Positions 55,725 to 63,999 of a DNA stretch of 64,000 bases are shown one piece after another. Source of the stretch: CAVQYV01 sp963718295 [NCBI: uncultured Methylomirabilota bacterium] (GTDB lineage: Bacteria > Methylomirabilota > Methylomirabilia > CAVQYV01); contig CAVQYV010000005.1 in assembly GCA_963718295.1 (NCBI GenBank), positions 41,781-105,780 of the forward strand, given 5' to 3'. The notes beneath the pieces are model-generated. The model had not been told where the DNA came from. It ran no database searches and saw nothing but the letters and a program-made list of their open reading frames with translations. Numbering within the stretch: position 1 is the first letter of the stretch; each line of letters starts with the position of its first letter. The position numbers and the translations under genes are program-made.

Positions 55725-58223
55725 ATGAAGCACCCAGAAGCCCCACGCGCCGCAAAAGCCGAAACCTTGACCCTGGCTATCTCCGGCATGCACTGCGCCT
55801 CCTGCGTGAAGGCGATCGAAAACGCACTGCAAAGACTGGAAGGAGTAGAGGACGCCAGCGTCAATTTCGCCTCGGAGAAGGCCAAAGTCACCTTTGATCC
55901 GAAGCGGGTAACGCCCAGGGCCTTGGAGGAGGCCGTGGAGGCAGCCGGTTATCAGGTGATTCGGGCGCCGGGGCCGGCAGCCCACCTCCTTCGCCTGAAG
56001 ATCATCGGCATGGACAATCCCCATTGTCTGGGGACCGTGGAGGGTGCGCTGGAAAACCTGCCCGGGGTTATCTCCCAGGAGCTCTCGCTCAACGAGCGGG
56101 CCATGATCCACTTCGATCCGCAGGTCATCACCCCGGATGGGATCAAGGCCGCCATCCTCCGGGCAGGCTATACGCCCCTGGAGGAAGAAGAGGCGACCCC
56201 CGATTGGGAGAAGATGGCCCGGGAGAAGGAGATCCGAGGCCTCCAAACGCGCTTCAGGGTAGCCATCCTCTTCGCCCTTCCGCTCCTCTATGTGGCGATG
56301 GGACCACATCTCGGGCTTCCCTTCCCCGCCTGGAGTCCTCCCGCAATCGCCCTGCTGCAGTTTTTCCTCGCCACCCCCATCATCCTGGCCGGATCCCTGT
56401 TCTATCGCCGGGGGATATTCTCCCTGCTTCAAACCCACACCTCCAACATGGATACCCTGGTGGCCCTGGGCACGGGCTCGGCCTACCTCTGGAGTCTCTA
56501 CGTCTCCATCTCGATCTGGGTGGGTGCAGGTAACCGAAGCAGCGAGGACCTCTATTATGAAGTGGCGGGCCTGCTGATCGCCTTCATCCTCCTGGGAAAA
56601 TGGATGGAGGCGAGGGCCAAAGGCAAGACCTCGGAGGCGATCCGGGCCCTCATGGGACTCCGGCCCAAGACCGCTACCGTGGTAGGCGGGGACAAGGAGC
56701 GGGAGATCCCCATCGAAGAGGTGAAGGTGGGCGATCTCCTCCTCGTCAAGCCCGGGGAAAAGGTCCCGGTAGATGGGCGGATTGTGGAGGGGCACTCGGC
56801 AGTGGACGAATCGATGATCACCGGCGAGAGCATCCCCCGGGAAAGAGGGCCTGGCGATTTCGTCATCGGGGCCACCCTCAACAAGATGGGAAGCTTCACA
56901 TTCCAGGCCACCCAAGTAGGAAAGGATACCGCCTTGGCCCAGATCGTTCGATGGGTAGAAGAGGCCCAGGGCAGCAAGGCCCCCATCCAGGAGTTGGCGG
57001 ATCGGATCTCCGCCTATTTCGTACCCACAGTGGCGGGGATCGCCGGGTTAGCCTTCCTCTTTTGGCTATTGGCTGGACAGGGATTCCTTTTCTCCCTCAC
57101 CATCTTCATTTCCGTGTTGATCATCGCCTGCCCTTGTGCCCTGGGGTTGGCAACCCCCACTGCGATCATGGTGGGAACTGGGATCGGAGCCCAAAACGGA
57201 ATCCTCATCCGCAGTGCCGAGGCCCTGCAGAGGGCTCATCGCATCCAGGCCGTCGTCTTCGATAAGACCGGCACGCTCACCCAAGGCCAGCCGAGGCTGA
57301 CCGATGTGATCGCCGTGGGCGGAATGCAAAGGAAGGAAATCCTGAGCTGGGCGGCCACCCTGGAGAGGCGGTCAGAGCACCCGCTGGCTGAGGCAATCCT
57401 GAAGGCGGCGGAGAGAGAGGAGATTCCATTAACGGAAATCAAAGATTTCGAGGCCGTTCCGGGGAAGGGCGTACGAGCTCACCTGGAGGGAGCGGAGATC
57501 CTCTTGGGGAATCGCAGGCTCATGGAGGAGGAAAAGATTGACCTCTCCTCGGTAGAGGGTGATCTGAGGCGTCTTGAAGAGGAGGGCAAGACCTCTGTGC
57601 TGCTGGCCAAGGAGGGAAAGATAGCCGCAATCCTGACCGTGGCTGACCCGCTCAAGGATCACTCCCGTGAGGCCCTGCAGGAGCTGCAAAGGATGGGCAA
57701 AGAGATTATGATGATCACCGGGGATAACGAGAGGACCGCCCGGGCCATTGCGAACCAATTGGGAGTCAGCAGGGTCCTGGCAGAGGTCCTACCCCAGGAA
57801 AAGGCTGAGCAGATCAAAAGACTTCAGCAGGAAGGGCTTCGGGTCGCCATGGTGGGAGATGGAATCAATGACGCCCCCGCTCTCGCCCAGGCCCATCTCG
57901 GAATTGCCCTGGGCAGCGGTACCGATGTTGCCATCGAGTCCGGGGACATCGTGCTGATTCAGGATGATCTGCGGGACGTGGTGGTGGCCTTGGATCTTTC
58001 GAGATATGTGATGCGGAAGATCAAGCAGAATCTCTTCTGGGCATTCATCTACAATCTGGTGGGCATCCCGGTTGCGGCCGGGATCCTCTTTCCCCTCACC
58101 GGATTCCTCCTCAATCCTGTGATTGCCGGCGCGGCCATGGCGTTCAGCTCGGTCTCAGTCGTCTCCAATTCCCTCCTCATGAGGCGATATCACCCTGCGA
58201 TCAAAAAGGCCGCCATGGCTTGA
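55725..58223 (+). CDS. copA: Copper-exporting P-type ATPase
   Basis: An 832-residue pump. First HMA domain with GMHCASC near residue 21. Second HMA-like domain has GMDNPHC, lacking one cysteine. Eight membrane spans with the metal-binding CPC in IIACPCALGLATP. Phosphorylation site DKTGTLT, HP motif in SEHPLAEAI, GDGINDAPALAQA hinge. IB-1 subclass for Cu(I). ATG 55725 follows AAGAGAGATC. No adjacent metal regulator is seen. Confidence 0.93.
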   Translation: MKHPEAPRAAKAETLTLAISGMHCASCVKAIENALQRLEGVEDASVNFASEKAKVTFDPKRVTPRALEEAVEAAGYQVIRAPGPAAHLLRLKIIGMDNPHCLGTVEGALENLPGVISQELSLNERAMIHFDPQVITPDGIKAAILRAGYTPLEEEEATPDWEKMAREKEIRGLQTRFRVAILFALPLLYVAMGPHLGLPFPAWSPPAIALLQFFLATPIILAGSLFYRRGIFSLLQTHTSNMDTLVALGTGSAYLWSLYVSISIWVGAGNRSSEDLYYEVAGLLIAFILLGKWMEARAKGKTSEAIRALMGLRPKTATVVGGDKEREIPIEEVKVGDLLLVKPGEKVPVDGRIVEGHSAVDESMITGESIPRERGPGDFVIGATLNKMGSFTFQATQVGKDTALAQIVRWVEEAQGSKAPIQELADRISAYFVPTVAGIAGLAFLFWLLAGQGFLFSLTIFISVLIIACPCALGLATPTAIMVGTGIGAQNGILIRSAEALQRAHRIQAVVFDKTGTLTQGQPRLTDVIAVGGMQRKEILSWAATLERRSEHPLAEAILKAAEREEIPLTEIKDFEAVPGKGVRAHLEGAEILLGNRRLMEEEKIDLSSVEGDLRRLEEEGKTSVLLAKEGKIAAILTVADPLKDHSREALQELQRMGKEIMMITGDNERTARAIANQLGVSRVLAEVLPQEKAEQIKRLQQEGLRVAMVGDGINDAPALAQAHLGIALGSGTDVAIESGDIVLIQDDLRDVVVALDLSRYVMRKIKQNLFWAFIYNLVGIPVAAGILFPLTGFLLNPVIAGAAMAFSSVSVVSNSLLMRRYHPAIKKAAMA

Positions 58224-58264
58224 GCCCTGCAATTGCGAGAGGACACTCCCCCTTCGAGCAGACA

Positions 58265-58462
58265 TCAGGCCTGAGAAGGCGGCTCTTTCTCTTCCTCCTC
58301 GGGGGCAGAGGCATCCTTCTCGCGTTTTTCCTCCAAGGCACCCTTGAATTCCCGAATGGCCTTCCCCACAGAGCTGCCCACCTGGGGAAGTTTCCCTGCT
58401 CCGAAGATCAAAAGGGCGATCACCAGTACGATGATCAGTTCCGGCATTCCAAGTCCCAGCAT
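58265..58462 (-). CDS. tatA: Twin-arginine translocase subunit TatA
   Basis: A 65-residue protein with N-terminal membrane helix (PELIIVLVIALLIFGAGKLP), amphipathic helix VGSSVGKAIREFKGA and acidic tail. Standard TatA/E. Stand-alone, with tatC elsewhere. It would serve the Tat-signal DUF362 proteins encoded at 12345 and 13478. AGGGAGGTG precedes the start. Confidence 0.93.
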   Translation of the reverse strand: MLGLGMPELIIVLVIALLIFGAGKLPQVGSSVGKAIREFKGALEEKREKDASAPEEEEKEPPSQA

Positions 58463-58566
58463 TGGCTTTTCACCTCCCTCTCGCCATGATACCTATCGCG
58501 CCTCGACTATTTCGTTCTTTCTTTCTGGGCTTTTCCCTCGAAGCCCTTCCCCCCCTCCCGATCCAT

Positions 58567-58860
58567 TCAACTGGGCCCCTTGGGGTCCAGCGGATCTCCC
58601 ATCGCCTGGTTTTCTAACCTCCTCATCCGCGAATAGAAAGCCCTCCGGGTCTCCGAGATATCGAAGACGGGGCAGAGAAAGAGCCAGGCCACCAAGAGGA
58701 GGATGATCCCCCAGTAGGCAAAGAGCCGACCCTGTGACTGGGAAAAGTCAAAAAGATGAATCCCCCCAAAGATCATCACCCCTAAGAGGAAGAGGACAGC
58801 TCCGGTGAATAGTCTCCGGACCATCCGCCGGGGAAGAGATGAATGGACCGGCGTGCCCAT
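58567..58860 (-). CDS. Small two-span membrane protein
   Basis: Up to 97 residues; ATG at 58824 (MVRRLFTGAVLF) is an alternative start. Two hydrophobic helices (LFTGAVLFLLGVMIFGGIHL and AYWGIILLLVAWLFLCPVF). No family recognised. A second short frame, at 58748-58969, with one span (LPWSLVFCLGLLALGIG) overlaps its 5' end and may be a coupled membrane peptide; its support is weak. Confidence 0.5.
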   Translation of the reverse strand: MGTPVHSSLPRRMVRRLFTGAVLFLLGVMIFGGIHLFDFSQSQGRLFAYWGIILLLVAWLFLCPVFDISETRRAFYSRMRRLENQAMGDPLDPKGPS

Positions 58861-58999
58861 TCTTTCTTCCCCGCGCTCGGAGGATTTCTGCCGCAGCGGA
58901 GCCGATGCCCAAGGCCAACAGACCCAGACAGAACACCAGGCTCCAGGGCAGCAAAGCCCCGTTCCTCACGCACCTACCCTCGCATGACTTGCCATCTCA

Positions 59000-59689
59000 T
59001 CAACGGTGATGATGCCCCTGACGCCCGTGACCGTGATGCCCGCGCCCCTGATGCCCGTGGTGGTACCCATACCAGGGAGTTCCAAAAGGATAGCTGTTGT
59101 AAAAGGACCAGCCGAAAGACAAACCAAAGTACGGATACCAGGGGTAATACGGATAGTAGTAGGGAGACCTGTATGGATAGTAGTATCCATCATATTCGCT
59201 GGGATCGGACCACAAATAGAGAAACTTGGAAGCGACGAGGGGAGCGGTGAACTCTGCCTCCCCGACCTCGATCGATTCACCTCCGATGACCTCCCCCACC
59301 ACCGTAACAGATCGGCCACTTCGGTAGATGGCCGGGTCCAGATAGCCGCCGTAGTCGACCAGGAATCGGCCCTCCGATTCATCCGTCGCCTGCGGCACAT
59401 CTCCACGCCCCAAGGGCTTCTGTAGGATCTGGAGTCGGGTCTCCTCCTTGAGATTCTCCATATTGACGATCTGGCCGCCCAACAGGACTTTTCTTCCCTG
59501 ATAAAGATCGGGATTCTCCTTCAGCTCCTGGAAGGATAGGGAGGGATCGATCTCTTGGCGCAGCTCCCGGGGGACGACGGAGGCGCATCCCCCCAGAAAG
59601 AGAAGAAAGCAAATCAAGACTGCAAGGGAGAGTCCGAGGAGCACAAAGGGAGGCCTATCGTGCGGCCCGGGGGGTTCTGTGTTTCTCAT
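59000..59689 (-). CDS. Slp-family outer-membrane lipoprotein with Tyr/His-rich tail
   Basis: About 229 residues. Lipobox FLGGC after a hydrophobic stretch. The Slp-like domain follows (FQELKENPDLYQGRKVLLGG, later RSVTVVGEVIGG). The last 60 residues are unusual: first dominated by tyrosine and proline, then by histidine and glycine (HHGHQGRGHHGHGRQG). The histidine part may bind metal ions. ATG 59689 is five bases downstream of the stop of the gene before it. Confidence 0.75.
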   Translation of the reverse strand: MRNTEPPGPHDRPPFVLLGLSLAVLICFLLFLGGCASVVPRELRQEIDPSLSFQELKENPDLYQGRKVLLGGQIVNMENLKEETRLQILQKPLGRGDVPQATDESEGRFLVDYGGYLDPAIYRSGRSVTVVGEVIGGESIEVGEAEFTAPLVASKFLYLWSDPSEYDGYYYPYRSPYYYPYYPWYPYFGLSFGWSFYNSYPFGTPWYGYHHGHQGRGHHGHGRQGHHHR

Positions 59690-59693
59690 TTCC

Positions 59694-60155
59694 TTAGCTC
59701 TCCACCTCATACTTCACCACCTTGTAAGAACGTGAGACCTCCAGCGCCACGTAGACGACCCCCGTCAGCACCAATGCGATGCCGGCCACAAAAAAGGCAA
59801 TGGCAAGGAGAATCAGGCCAAAGTAGCCGAAGTATGCAGGGGCGATCAGGAGTGAGGTCAGGATGAAAGAGATGATGGCCAGATAAAGGCTGAGAATGCC
59901 GTTTCGATCCAGTTTCGCTCGAATCAGCAGCTTCTCAATCTGGACCTTGAGGCTCCTCATTCTCCTATCCTGAGCCGCATCCATCGATTCTGTCGATTCC
60001 AGGCGCCTTTTCTCGTCATTCAGCTCCCGAATGCGATCGATGATATTGGAATATTTGCTTTGCACCCCCAGGAGGATGAGTCCACAACTGGAGATCATGA
60101 TGGCTGGTGCCAGCAAGCCGCTGATGAATTGAATCGCCTGATTGATGTTCGCCAA
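59694..60155 (-). CDS. DUF2721 membrane protein
   Basis: About 153 residues. Three hydrophobic segments (ISGLLAPAIMISSCGLILLG, LYLAIISFILTSLLIAPAYF and a long C-terminal one) flank a charged helix starting RIRELNDEKRRLES. This layout is DUF2721, of unknown function. TTG 60155 is chosen because GGGAGG lies nine bases upstream; a GTG at 60185 is possible. Cotranscribed with the Slp-like gene. Confidence 0.75.
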   Translation of the reverse strand: MANINQAIQFISGLLAPAIMISSCGLILLGVQSKYSNIIDRIRELNDEKRRLESTESMDAAQDRRMRSLKVQIEKLLIRAKLDRNGILSLYLAIISFILTSLLIAPAYFGYFGLILLAIAFFVAGIALVLTGVVYVALEVSRSYKVVKYEVES

Positions 60156-60388
60156 ACTCAATTTCCTCCCTTCTTTTTGTACCACTGACTCCCACCCCTG
60201 TCAAATTCTTTGCGGTCCAAGGCTGAATGGGTGGAGGCAGAACTGGAGGGAGTTGGAGAATGGAGGATGCAATGGACGGAGGGATTGGACCCAGAGATGG
60301 GACTGGACGATCAAGAAGGGGGGGGGCAAGAGGCCCTCACCGCCCTGCCCCCCCGGGATTGAATGGTCGCGACCAGATCTCAGGGGAC

Positions 60389-60514
60389 TCAGGGAACAGT
60401 CAATACGACCGTATTGTTGCCCTCATCGGACTCCACGATCTCATTCTGGGGGTCAATGGCAAAGTTGACCTGGTTTCCCTCGATGCCGGTGAAACCCAAG
60501 ACCATCTTCTTCAT
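60389..60514 (-). CDS. Small ORF, CARDB-domain C-terminal fragment
   Basis: Forty-one residues, including QVNFAIDPQNEIVESDEGNN. The ESDEGNN-type ending is the last strand of CARDB adhesion domains. GAGGGGGAATC precedes the ATG, so it may be translated, yet the domain is incomplete. Probably a relic. The rest of 60186-60549 shows no gene. Confidence 0.4.
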   Translation of the reverse strand: MKKMVLGFTGIEGNQVNFAIDPQNEIVESDEGNNTVVLTVP

Positions 60515-60549
60515 GATTCCCCCTCTTCGGAAATGAAAGTCGATATGGC

Positions 60550-61905
60550 TCATGCCGCGATCTCCTCCAAGCTCTTGCCTTTGGTCTCCTCCCCCAGTAC
60601 GGCCACATTCAGGGCCCCCACGAGAAGGACCACGGTGAACATCCCAAAGATCTCCATATGGCTCCTACTCCCGGCTCCCAGCATGGCACCGACCACGGCA
60701 GGCGCAACGATCCCCCCCAGTCGGCCAAAGGCCGCCGCCCAGCCAGATCCCGTCCCTCGAAGTCGTGTGGGATACAACTCGGGAGTATAGGTATACACCA
60801 CCCCCCAGGCCCCCAGGTTGAAGAAGGAGATGAGACTTCCCCACAACAGGATCTCCCCTACCGAATTCGCCCTGCCAAAGAAATTCGCGGCCAGGGCGCA
60901 GAGAAAGAGGTAGGAGGTGAGGACCCATTTCCTGCCGATCCGGTCCACCAGCAAGGCAGCGCTGAAATAGCCCGGGATCTGGGCCAAAGTGATGATCAGG
61001 ACGAAGCGGAAGGATCGAATCAACGTGTAGCCGCTTTCCACCAGCAGGGAGGGGAGCCAGATGAAGATCCCGTAATAGGAATAGACCATACAAAACCACA
61101 GGATCCAGAGGCAGAGGGTACGACGAAGATAGGAAAATGACCAGAGCTCGCGAAAACCCACCTTTGCGGGACTGGGCTGGCCAGAGTCGCCAGAGATCTG
61201 CTGCCCACTCCCCAATCCACTTCCCGATTCTTCGCCTCCTGCTTCCTCTCCTCCCCACCTCTGGAGGATCTTCTCCGCCTCTGCCTCCTTGCCCCGGCTC
61301 AGGAGGAATCGAGGGGACTCCGGCATGGCCCGCCGCAGGACAAAGACATAAAACGCTGGCAGGGCTCCCAGGAAAAAGGCGGCTCTCCAACCCCAGCGGG
61401 GGATGACAAAGTAGCCAATGATGGCCGCCAACACCCAACCATAAGCCCAGAAGCTCTCCAGAAGGGTGAGCATCCGCCCTCGGTACCGCGCGGGAGAAAA
61501 CTCGCTGACCAGAGTGCTGGCTACCGGCAGCTCTCCACCCAAACCCAGGCCTACCAGAAAACGGAAGAAGAGGAGGGAGCCATACCCCCAGGCGAGGCCG
61601 CAGAGCCCGGAGGCAATGCTGAAGACAAATAGCGTCCCCTGAAAGGCCATTTTCCTTCCGATCCGGTCGGAAAGGGTCCCCGCGAAGGCCGCCCCAATGA
61701 ACATCCCCAACAGTCCCACGCTGGCGATGTTCCCGATTTGCTGATGAGTCAGGGACCAGCTGGTCTTGAGACTGGCCAGGACAAAGGTCACGATCCCTAC
61801 GTCCATGGCGTCGAACATCCAACCCAGTCCACTCACCCAAAGGAGACGCCAGTGAAACGCAGAGAGGGGAAGACGATCAAATCGCTCAATGATCCTGGAA
61901 GTCAT
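60550..61905 (-). CDS. MFS transporter (sugar/aromatic-acid porter type)
   Basis: About 451 residues with twelve membrane spans. MFS signature GTLSDRIGRKMAFQG in loop 2-3 and the repeat VDRIGRKWVLTS in loop 8-9. The TM1 motif GWMFDAMDVGIVTF with aspartates is typical of proton symporters for organic acids. A central soluble loop is extended and low complexity (GSGLGSGQQISGDSG). ATG 61905 is used. Substrate unknown. Confidence 0.85.
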   Translation of the reverse strand: MTSRIIERFDRLPLSAFHWRLLWVSGLGWMFDAMDVGIVTFVLASLKTSWSLTHQQIGNIASVGLLGMFIGAAFAGTLSDRIGRKMAFQGTLFVFSIASGLCGLAWGYGSLLFFRFLVGLGLGGELPVASTLVSEFSPARYRGRMLTLLESFWAYGWVLAAIIGYFVIPRWGWRAAFFLGALPAFYVFVLRRAMPESPRFLLSRGKEAEAEKILQRWGGEEAGGEESGSGLGSGQQISGDSGQPSPAKVGFRELWSFSYLRRTLCLWILWFCMVYSYYGIFIWLPSLLVESGYTLIRSFRFVLIITLAQIPGYFSAALLVDRIGRKWVLTSYLFLCALAANFFGRANSVGEILLWGSLISFFNLGAWGVVYTYTPELYPTRLRGTGSGWAAAFGRLGGIVAPAVVGAMLGAGSRSHMEIFGMFTVVLLVGALNVAVLGEETKGKSLEEIAA

Positions 61906-61922
61906 GATCCCGATCGCCAAGC

Positions 61923-61949
61923 AAAAACCCCGCTCTCAGCGGGGTTTTT
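61923..61949. terminator. Bidirectional intrinsic terminator
   Basis: AAAAACCCCGCT and AGCGGGGTTTTT around a three-base loop. It separates the ferredoxin transcript from the MFS gene on the minus strand. Confidence 0.9.
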
Positions 61950-61973
61950 GACCAAGCCCGACCTTTGACCTCT

Positions 61974-62006
61974 AAAATGAAAACTCCCCGCAGCCGGCTG
62001 CCGGGG
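61974..62006 (-). terminator. Intrinsic terminator after the ferredoxin gene
   Basis: CCCCGGCAGCCGGCTGCGGGG on the minus strand followed by AGTTTTCATTTT. It lies 40 bases past the stop. Confidence 0.82.
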
Positions 62007-62045
62007 TTGTCTGGGCTGTTTATCTCCATGGGCCAACACCCAAGC

Positions 62046-62216
62046 TTAGGCGGGAACGCAGGCACCCACGGGGCAGACCTCAGCACAGGTGCCACAGTCG
62101 TTGCACTTGGCAGGGTCGATCACAAATTTGGGGTCTCCCTCGCTGATCGCCTCTTCCGGGCACTCGGACCGGCAAGAGTCGCACATAGTACAATCATCGG
62201 TGATCTGGTAAGCCAT
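62046..62216 (-). CDS. 2[4Fe-4S] ferredoxin
   Basis: A 56-residue clostridial-type ferredoxin. CTMCDSCRSECP and CNDCGTCAEVCP give two clusters, with one longer inter-cysteine segment in the first motif set. Low-potential electron carrier typical of anaerobes. ATG 62216 follows AAAGGAGGAGACTTACG. Monocistronic, with own promoter and terminator. Confidence 0.95.
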   Translation of the reverse strand: MAYQITDDCTMCDSCRSECPEEAISEGDPKFVIDPAKCNDCGTCAEVCPVGACVPA

Positions 62217-62255
62217 CGTAAGTCTCCTCCTTTGGGAAATTAAAAAATTTGCCCC

Positions 62256-62284
62256 CTTGTAGCACGATAGGGGGACTTTGTCAA
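62256..62284 (-). promoter_or_regulatory. Promoter of the ferredoxin gene
   Basis: Minus strand TTGACA (62284-62279) and TACAAG (62261-62256), spacing 17. CCCCCTAT...AAGGGGG, an inverted repeat across the -10, may be an operator. Confidence 0.62.
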
Positions 62285-62344
62285 ACGAAATGAGCGGCCC
62301 TTCAAGGCGGATCTGGCTTTGCTTGCACCGGCTTTGCTTGCAAC

Positions 62345-62373
62345 TTGACAGCCACTCTTGCGCATGATACAAA
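62345..62373 (+). promoter_or_regulatory. Promoter of the lipoprotein pair
   Basis: TTGACA at 62345 and TACAAA at 62368, spacing 17, 31 bases before ATG 62405. Confidence 0.6.
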
Positions 62374-62404
62374 CCCTGTACCTTTGACCCATTATGGAGA
62401 TCCG

Positions 62405-62983
62405 ATGAAAAATTCAGAGAAGACGAAGATAGGGCTTTTTCCCGCGCGCATCGGGCTATGCTGGTTCTTGGTCCTCTTATCGGCATCGCTCATCTCTGCC
62501 TGTGCCACCAAGAGGTACGAGGGACCTGGGAGTGGGCGGTCTGCTGACTCCCAATTGGCGACCTCCTATGCCCTGGACAAGGTAATCTCCTCCACCTCAC
62601 TGACGGCCTTGGCCGGGAAGCGGGTCTATATCCAGGCTTTTTCGCTCACGGTGCGGATGGGAGAAGGAGACAGCCCCGAGGAGGCCTTGCTCCGTGCCTG
62701 GTATTCCGAAAAGCTGAGAAAGGATGGAGCCCAGGTGGTGGAGGAAAAAGGACAGGCCGAAATCATCCTTTCCATCGCAGCCAGGGCCATGGGGGTGGAT
62801 GTGGTGAGGCGGGACTTTCCCTTTATCGTCTACATCGAGTCGACGCGAGGACGAGTGGATTTGCACCTGGTAGCCTACGATTCCCAGGGCCAGATCCTCT
62901 TCAGTGAGGATAAACGGGAAAAGGTAATCTTCCGCGACTACTATCTATTCTATCTGATTGGTCCCATCACCACCATAGAGTAA
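62405..62983 (+). CDS. Putative lipoprotein
   Basis: A 192-residue protein with lipobox ISAC (near residue 33), then ATKRYEGPG. The mature domain has alternating strands, ending in hydrophobic YYLFYLIGPITTIE. Unknown function. The following gene shares CATK-type start and a similar end (WFWVLGPFET), so the two are distant paralogues. Confidence 0.72.
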   Translation: MKNSEKTKIGLFPARIGLCWFLVLLSASLISACATKRYEGPGSGRSADSQLATSYALDKVISSTSLTALAGKRVYIQAFSLTVRMGEGDSPEEALLRAWYSEKLRKDGAQVVEEKGQAEIILSIAARAMGVDVVRRDFPFIVYIESTRGRVDLHLVAYDSQGQILFSEDKREKVIFRDYYLFYLIGPITTIE

Positions 62984-63005
62984 TTCGCCCAGCAATCGAC
63001 TCCCC

Positions 63006-63575
63006 ATGAAGAGCATGACTCTGTCCTTCATCATGATCGGTCTCCTCCTCTTCCTGCTTCTCGGCTGCGCCACCAAGATGTACGACAACGCCAAGACCGG
63101 GGAATCGGCCGACCTGCAAGAGCTGCTGGCCAAGAGCATAGAAGAGGCCTTTGCCTCGATTCCCGAGGAGATCTGGTCTCATCGAATCTCTCTGGAGATC
63201 GCTGCCCCTCGGGGAGATGGAAGGGGGCTATCCGCATACATCCGCCAGCACCTGACGGAAAAGATCTATTGCCATGGAGGCACCCTGGAATCCCCCCATG
63301 AGGTGTATATGCGGGTTGTGGTCCCCGCATCGGGAACCCTGATTACGGAGAGGAGGCTCAGCCTTACGGCAAGTGTAGGAGGGATTGGGAATGTGCGGCT
63401 CCCACTCTTCTACGGGGAGACCTTCAAGGGCCTCACCCGGACCCTGATCTTCTGCCGCGATGAAGAGGGCAGATTGCACCAGGTCCTACGAGGGGAGCAG
63501 AAGAAGACCTCCCACGAGATCTATTGGTTCTGGGTGCTGGGCCCCTTCGAGACCGATGCCCTGCCCCAATTCTAA
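63006..63575 (+). CDS. Putative lipoprotein, paralogue of the preceding gene
   Basis: A 189-residue protein with lipobox LLGC at about 18-21 followed by ATKMYD. It shares general layout with the 62405 protein. Starts 22 bases after it and is probably cotranscribed. Function unknown. Confidence 0.72.
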   Translation: MKSMTLSFIMIGLLLFLLLGCATKMYDNAKTGESADLQELLAKSIEEAFASIPEEIWSHRISLEIAAPRGDGRGLSAYIRQHLTEKIYCHGGTLESPHEVYMRVVVPASGTLITERRLSLTASVGGIGNVRLPLFYGETFKGLTRTLIFCRDEEGRLHQVLRGEQKKTSHEIYWFWVLGPFETDALPQF

Positions 63576-63581
63576 ATGAGG

Positions 63582-63610
63582 TTGACAAGCCAGGCAATTG
63601 GACTTATATA
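63582..63610 (+). promoter_or_regulatory. Promoter of tRNA-Thr
   Basis: TTGACA at 63582 and TATATA at 63605, spacing 17, 14 bases before the tRNA. Near-consensus, as expected for a stable RNA gene. Confidence 0.82.
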
Positions 63611-63624
63611 CTTTGTGGGACTTG

Positions 63625-63699
63625 GCCGGCGTAGCTCAGTGGCAGAGCAGTTGATTCGTAATCATCAGGTCGGGGGTTCAAGTCCCCCCGCCGGCTCCA
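63625..63699 (+). tRNA. tRNA-Thr (anticodon CGT)
   Basis: Full cloverleaf: acceptor GCCGGCG/CGCCGGC, D stem GCTC/GAGC, anticodon loop TTCGTAA, T arm GGGGGTTCAAGTCCCCC, encoded CCA. The anticodon stem GTTGA/TCATC has one T-T mismatch at 28-42. Reads ACG. Confidence 0.9.
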
Positions 63700-63707
63700 A
63701 TGAAATC

Positions 63708-63747
63708 AAGGGGTTATGAGATCTATGGTTCTCTCATAACCCCTTTT
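63708..63747 (+). terminator. Intrinsic terminator after tRNA-Thr
   Basis: AAGGGGTTATGAGA pairs with TCTCATAACCCCTT, followed by TTCTG. Fourteen-base stem. Followed by TGTACCCTTTTTGTACA, a short inverted repeat. Confidence 0.85.
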
Positions 63748-63813
63748 CTGTACCCTTTTTGTACACCTCGCTTCGTTGAGCCGAGTCCAACAGATCAGCC
63801 GCCGTGTCCCCTT

Positions 63814-63999
63814 GCTAACCCATCTTCCGCAGTTTGCCTTTGATTTCCCCTAAATCCACTCGGATTCCCTGCCCCAAGGCCCATGGAATCAACCTTTGAT
63901 TGGCAGAAAGGGGATGTAATGCAGAAAAATGCCCCATTTCCATCGTAACATTCTAAATTTGCTCGTTTTGCAATTTATAACTGCGGAAGATGGGCTAGC
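63814..63999. repeat. Inverted repeat pair at the window edge, possible mobile-element ends
   Basis: GCTAACCCATCTTCCGCAGTT at 63814-63834 and, inverted, AACTGCGGAAGATGGGCTAGC at 63979-63999; 20 of 21 bases match. The 144 bases between hold no gene. This could be a short non-autonomous element or the end of an insertion sequence that continues beyond the window. Confidence 0.6.

Noticed and set aside
58748-58969. Separate membrane peptide overlapping the small membrane protein
   Set aside because: A single span and a weak GTG start; mentioned only as an alternative.
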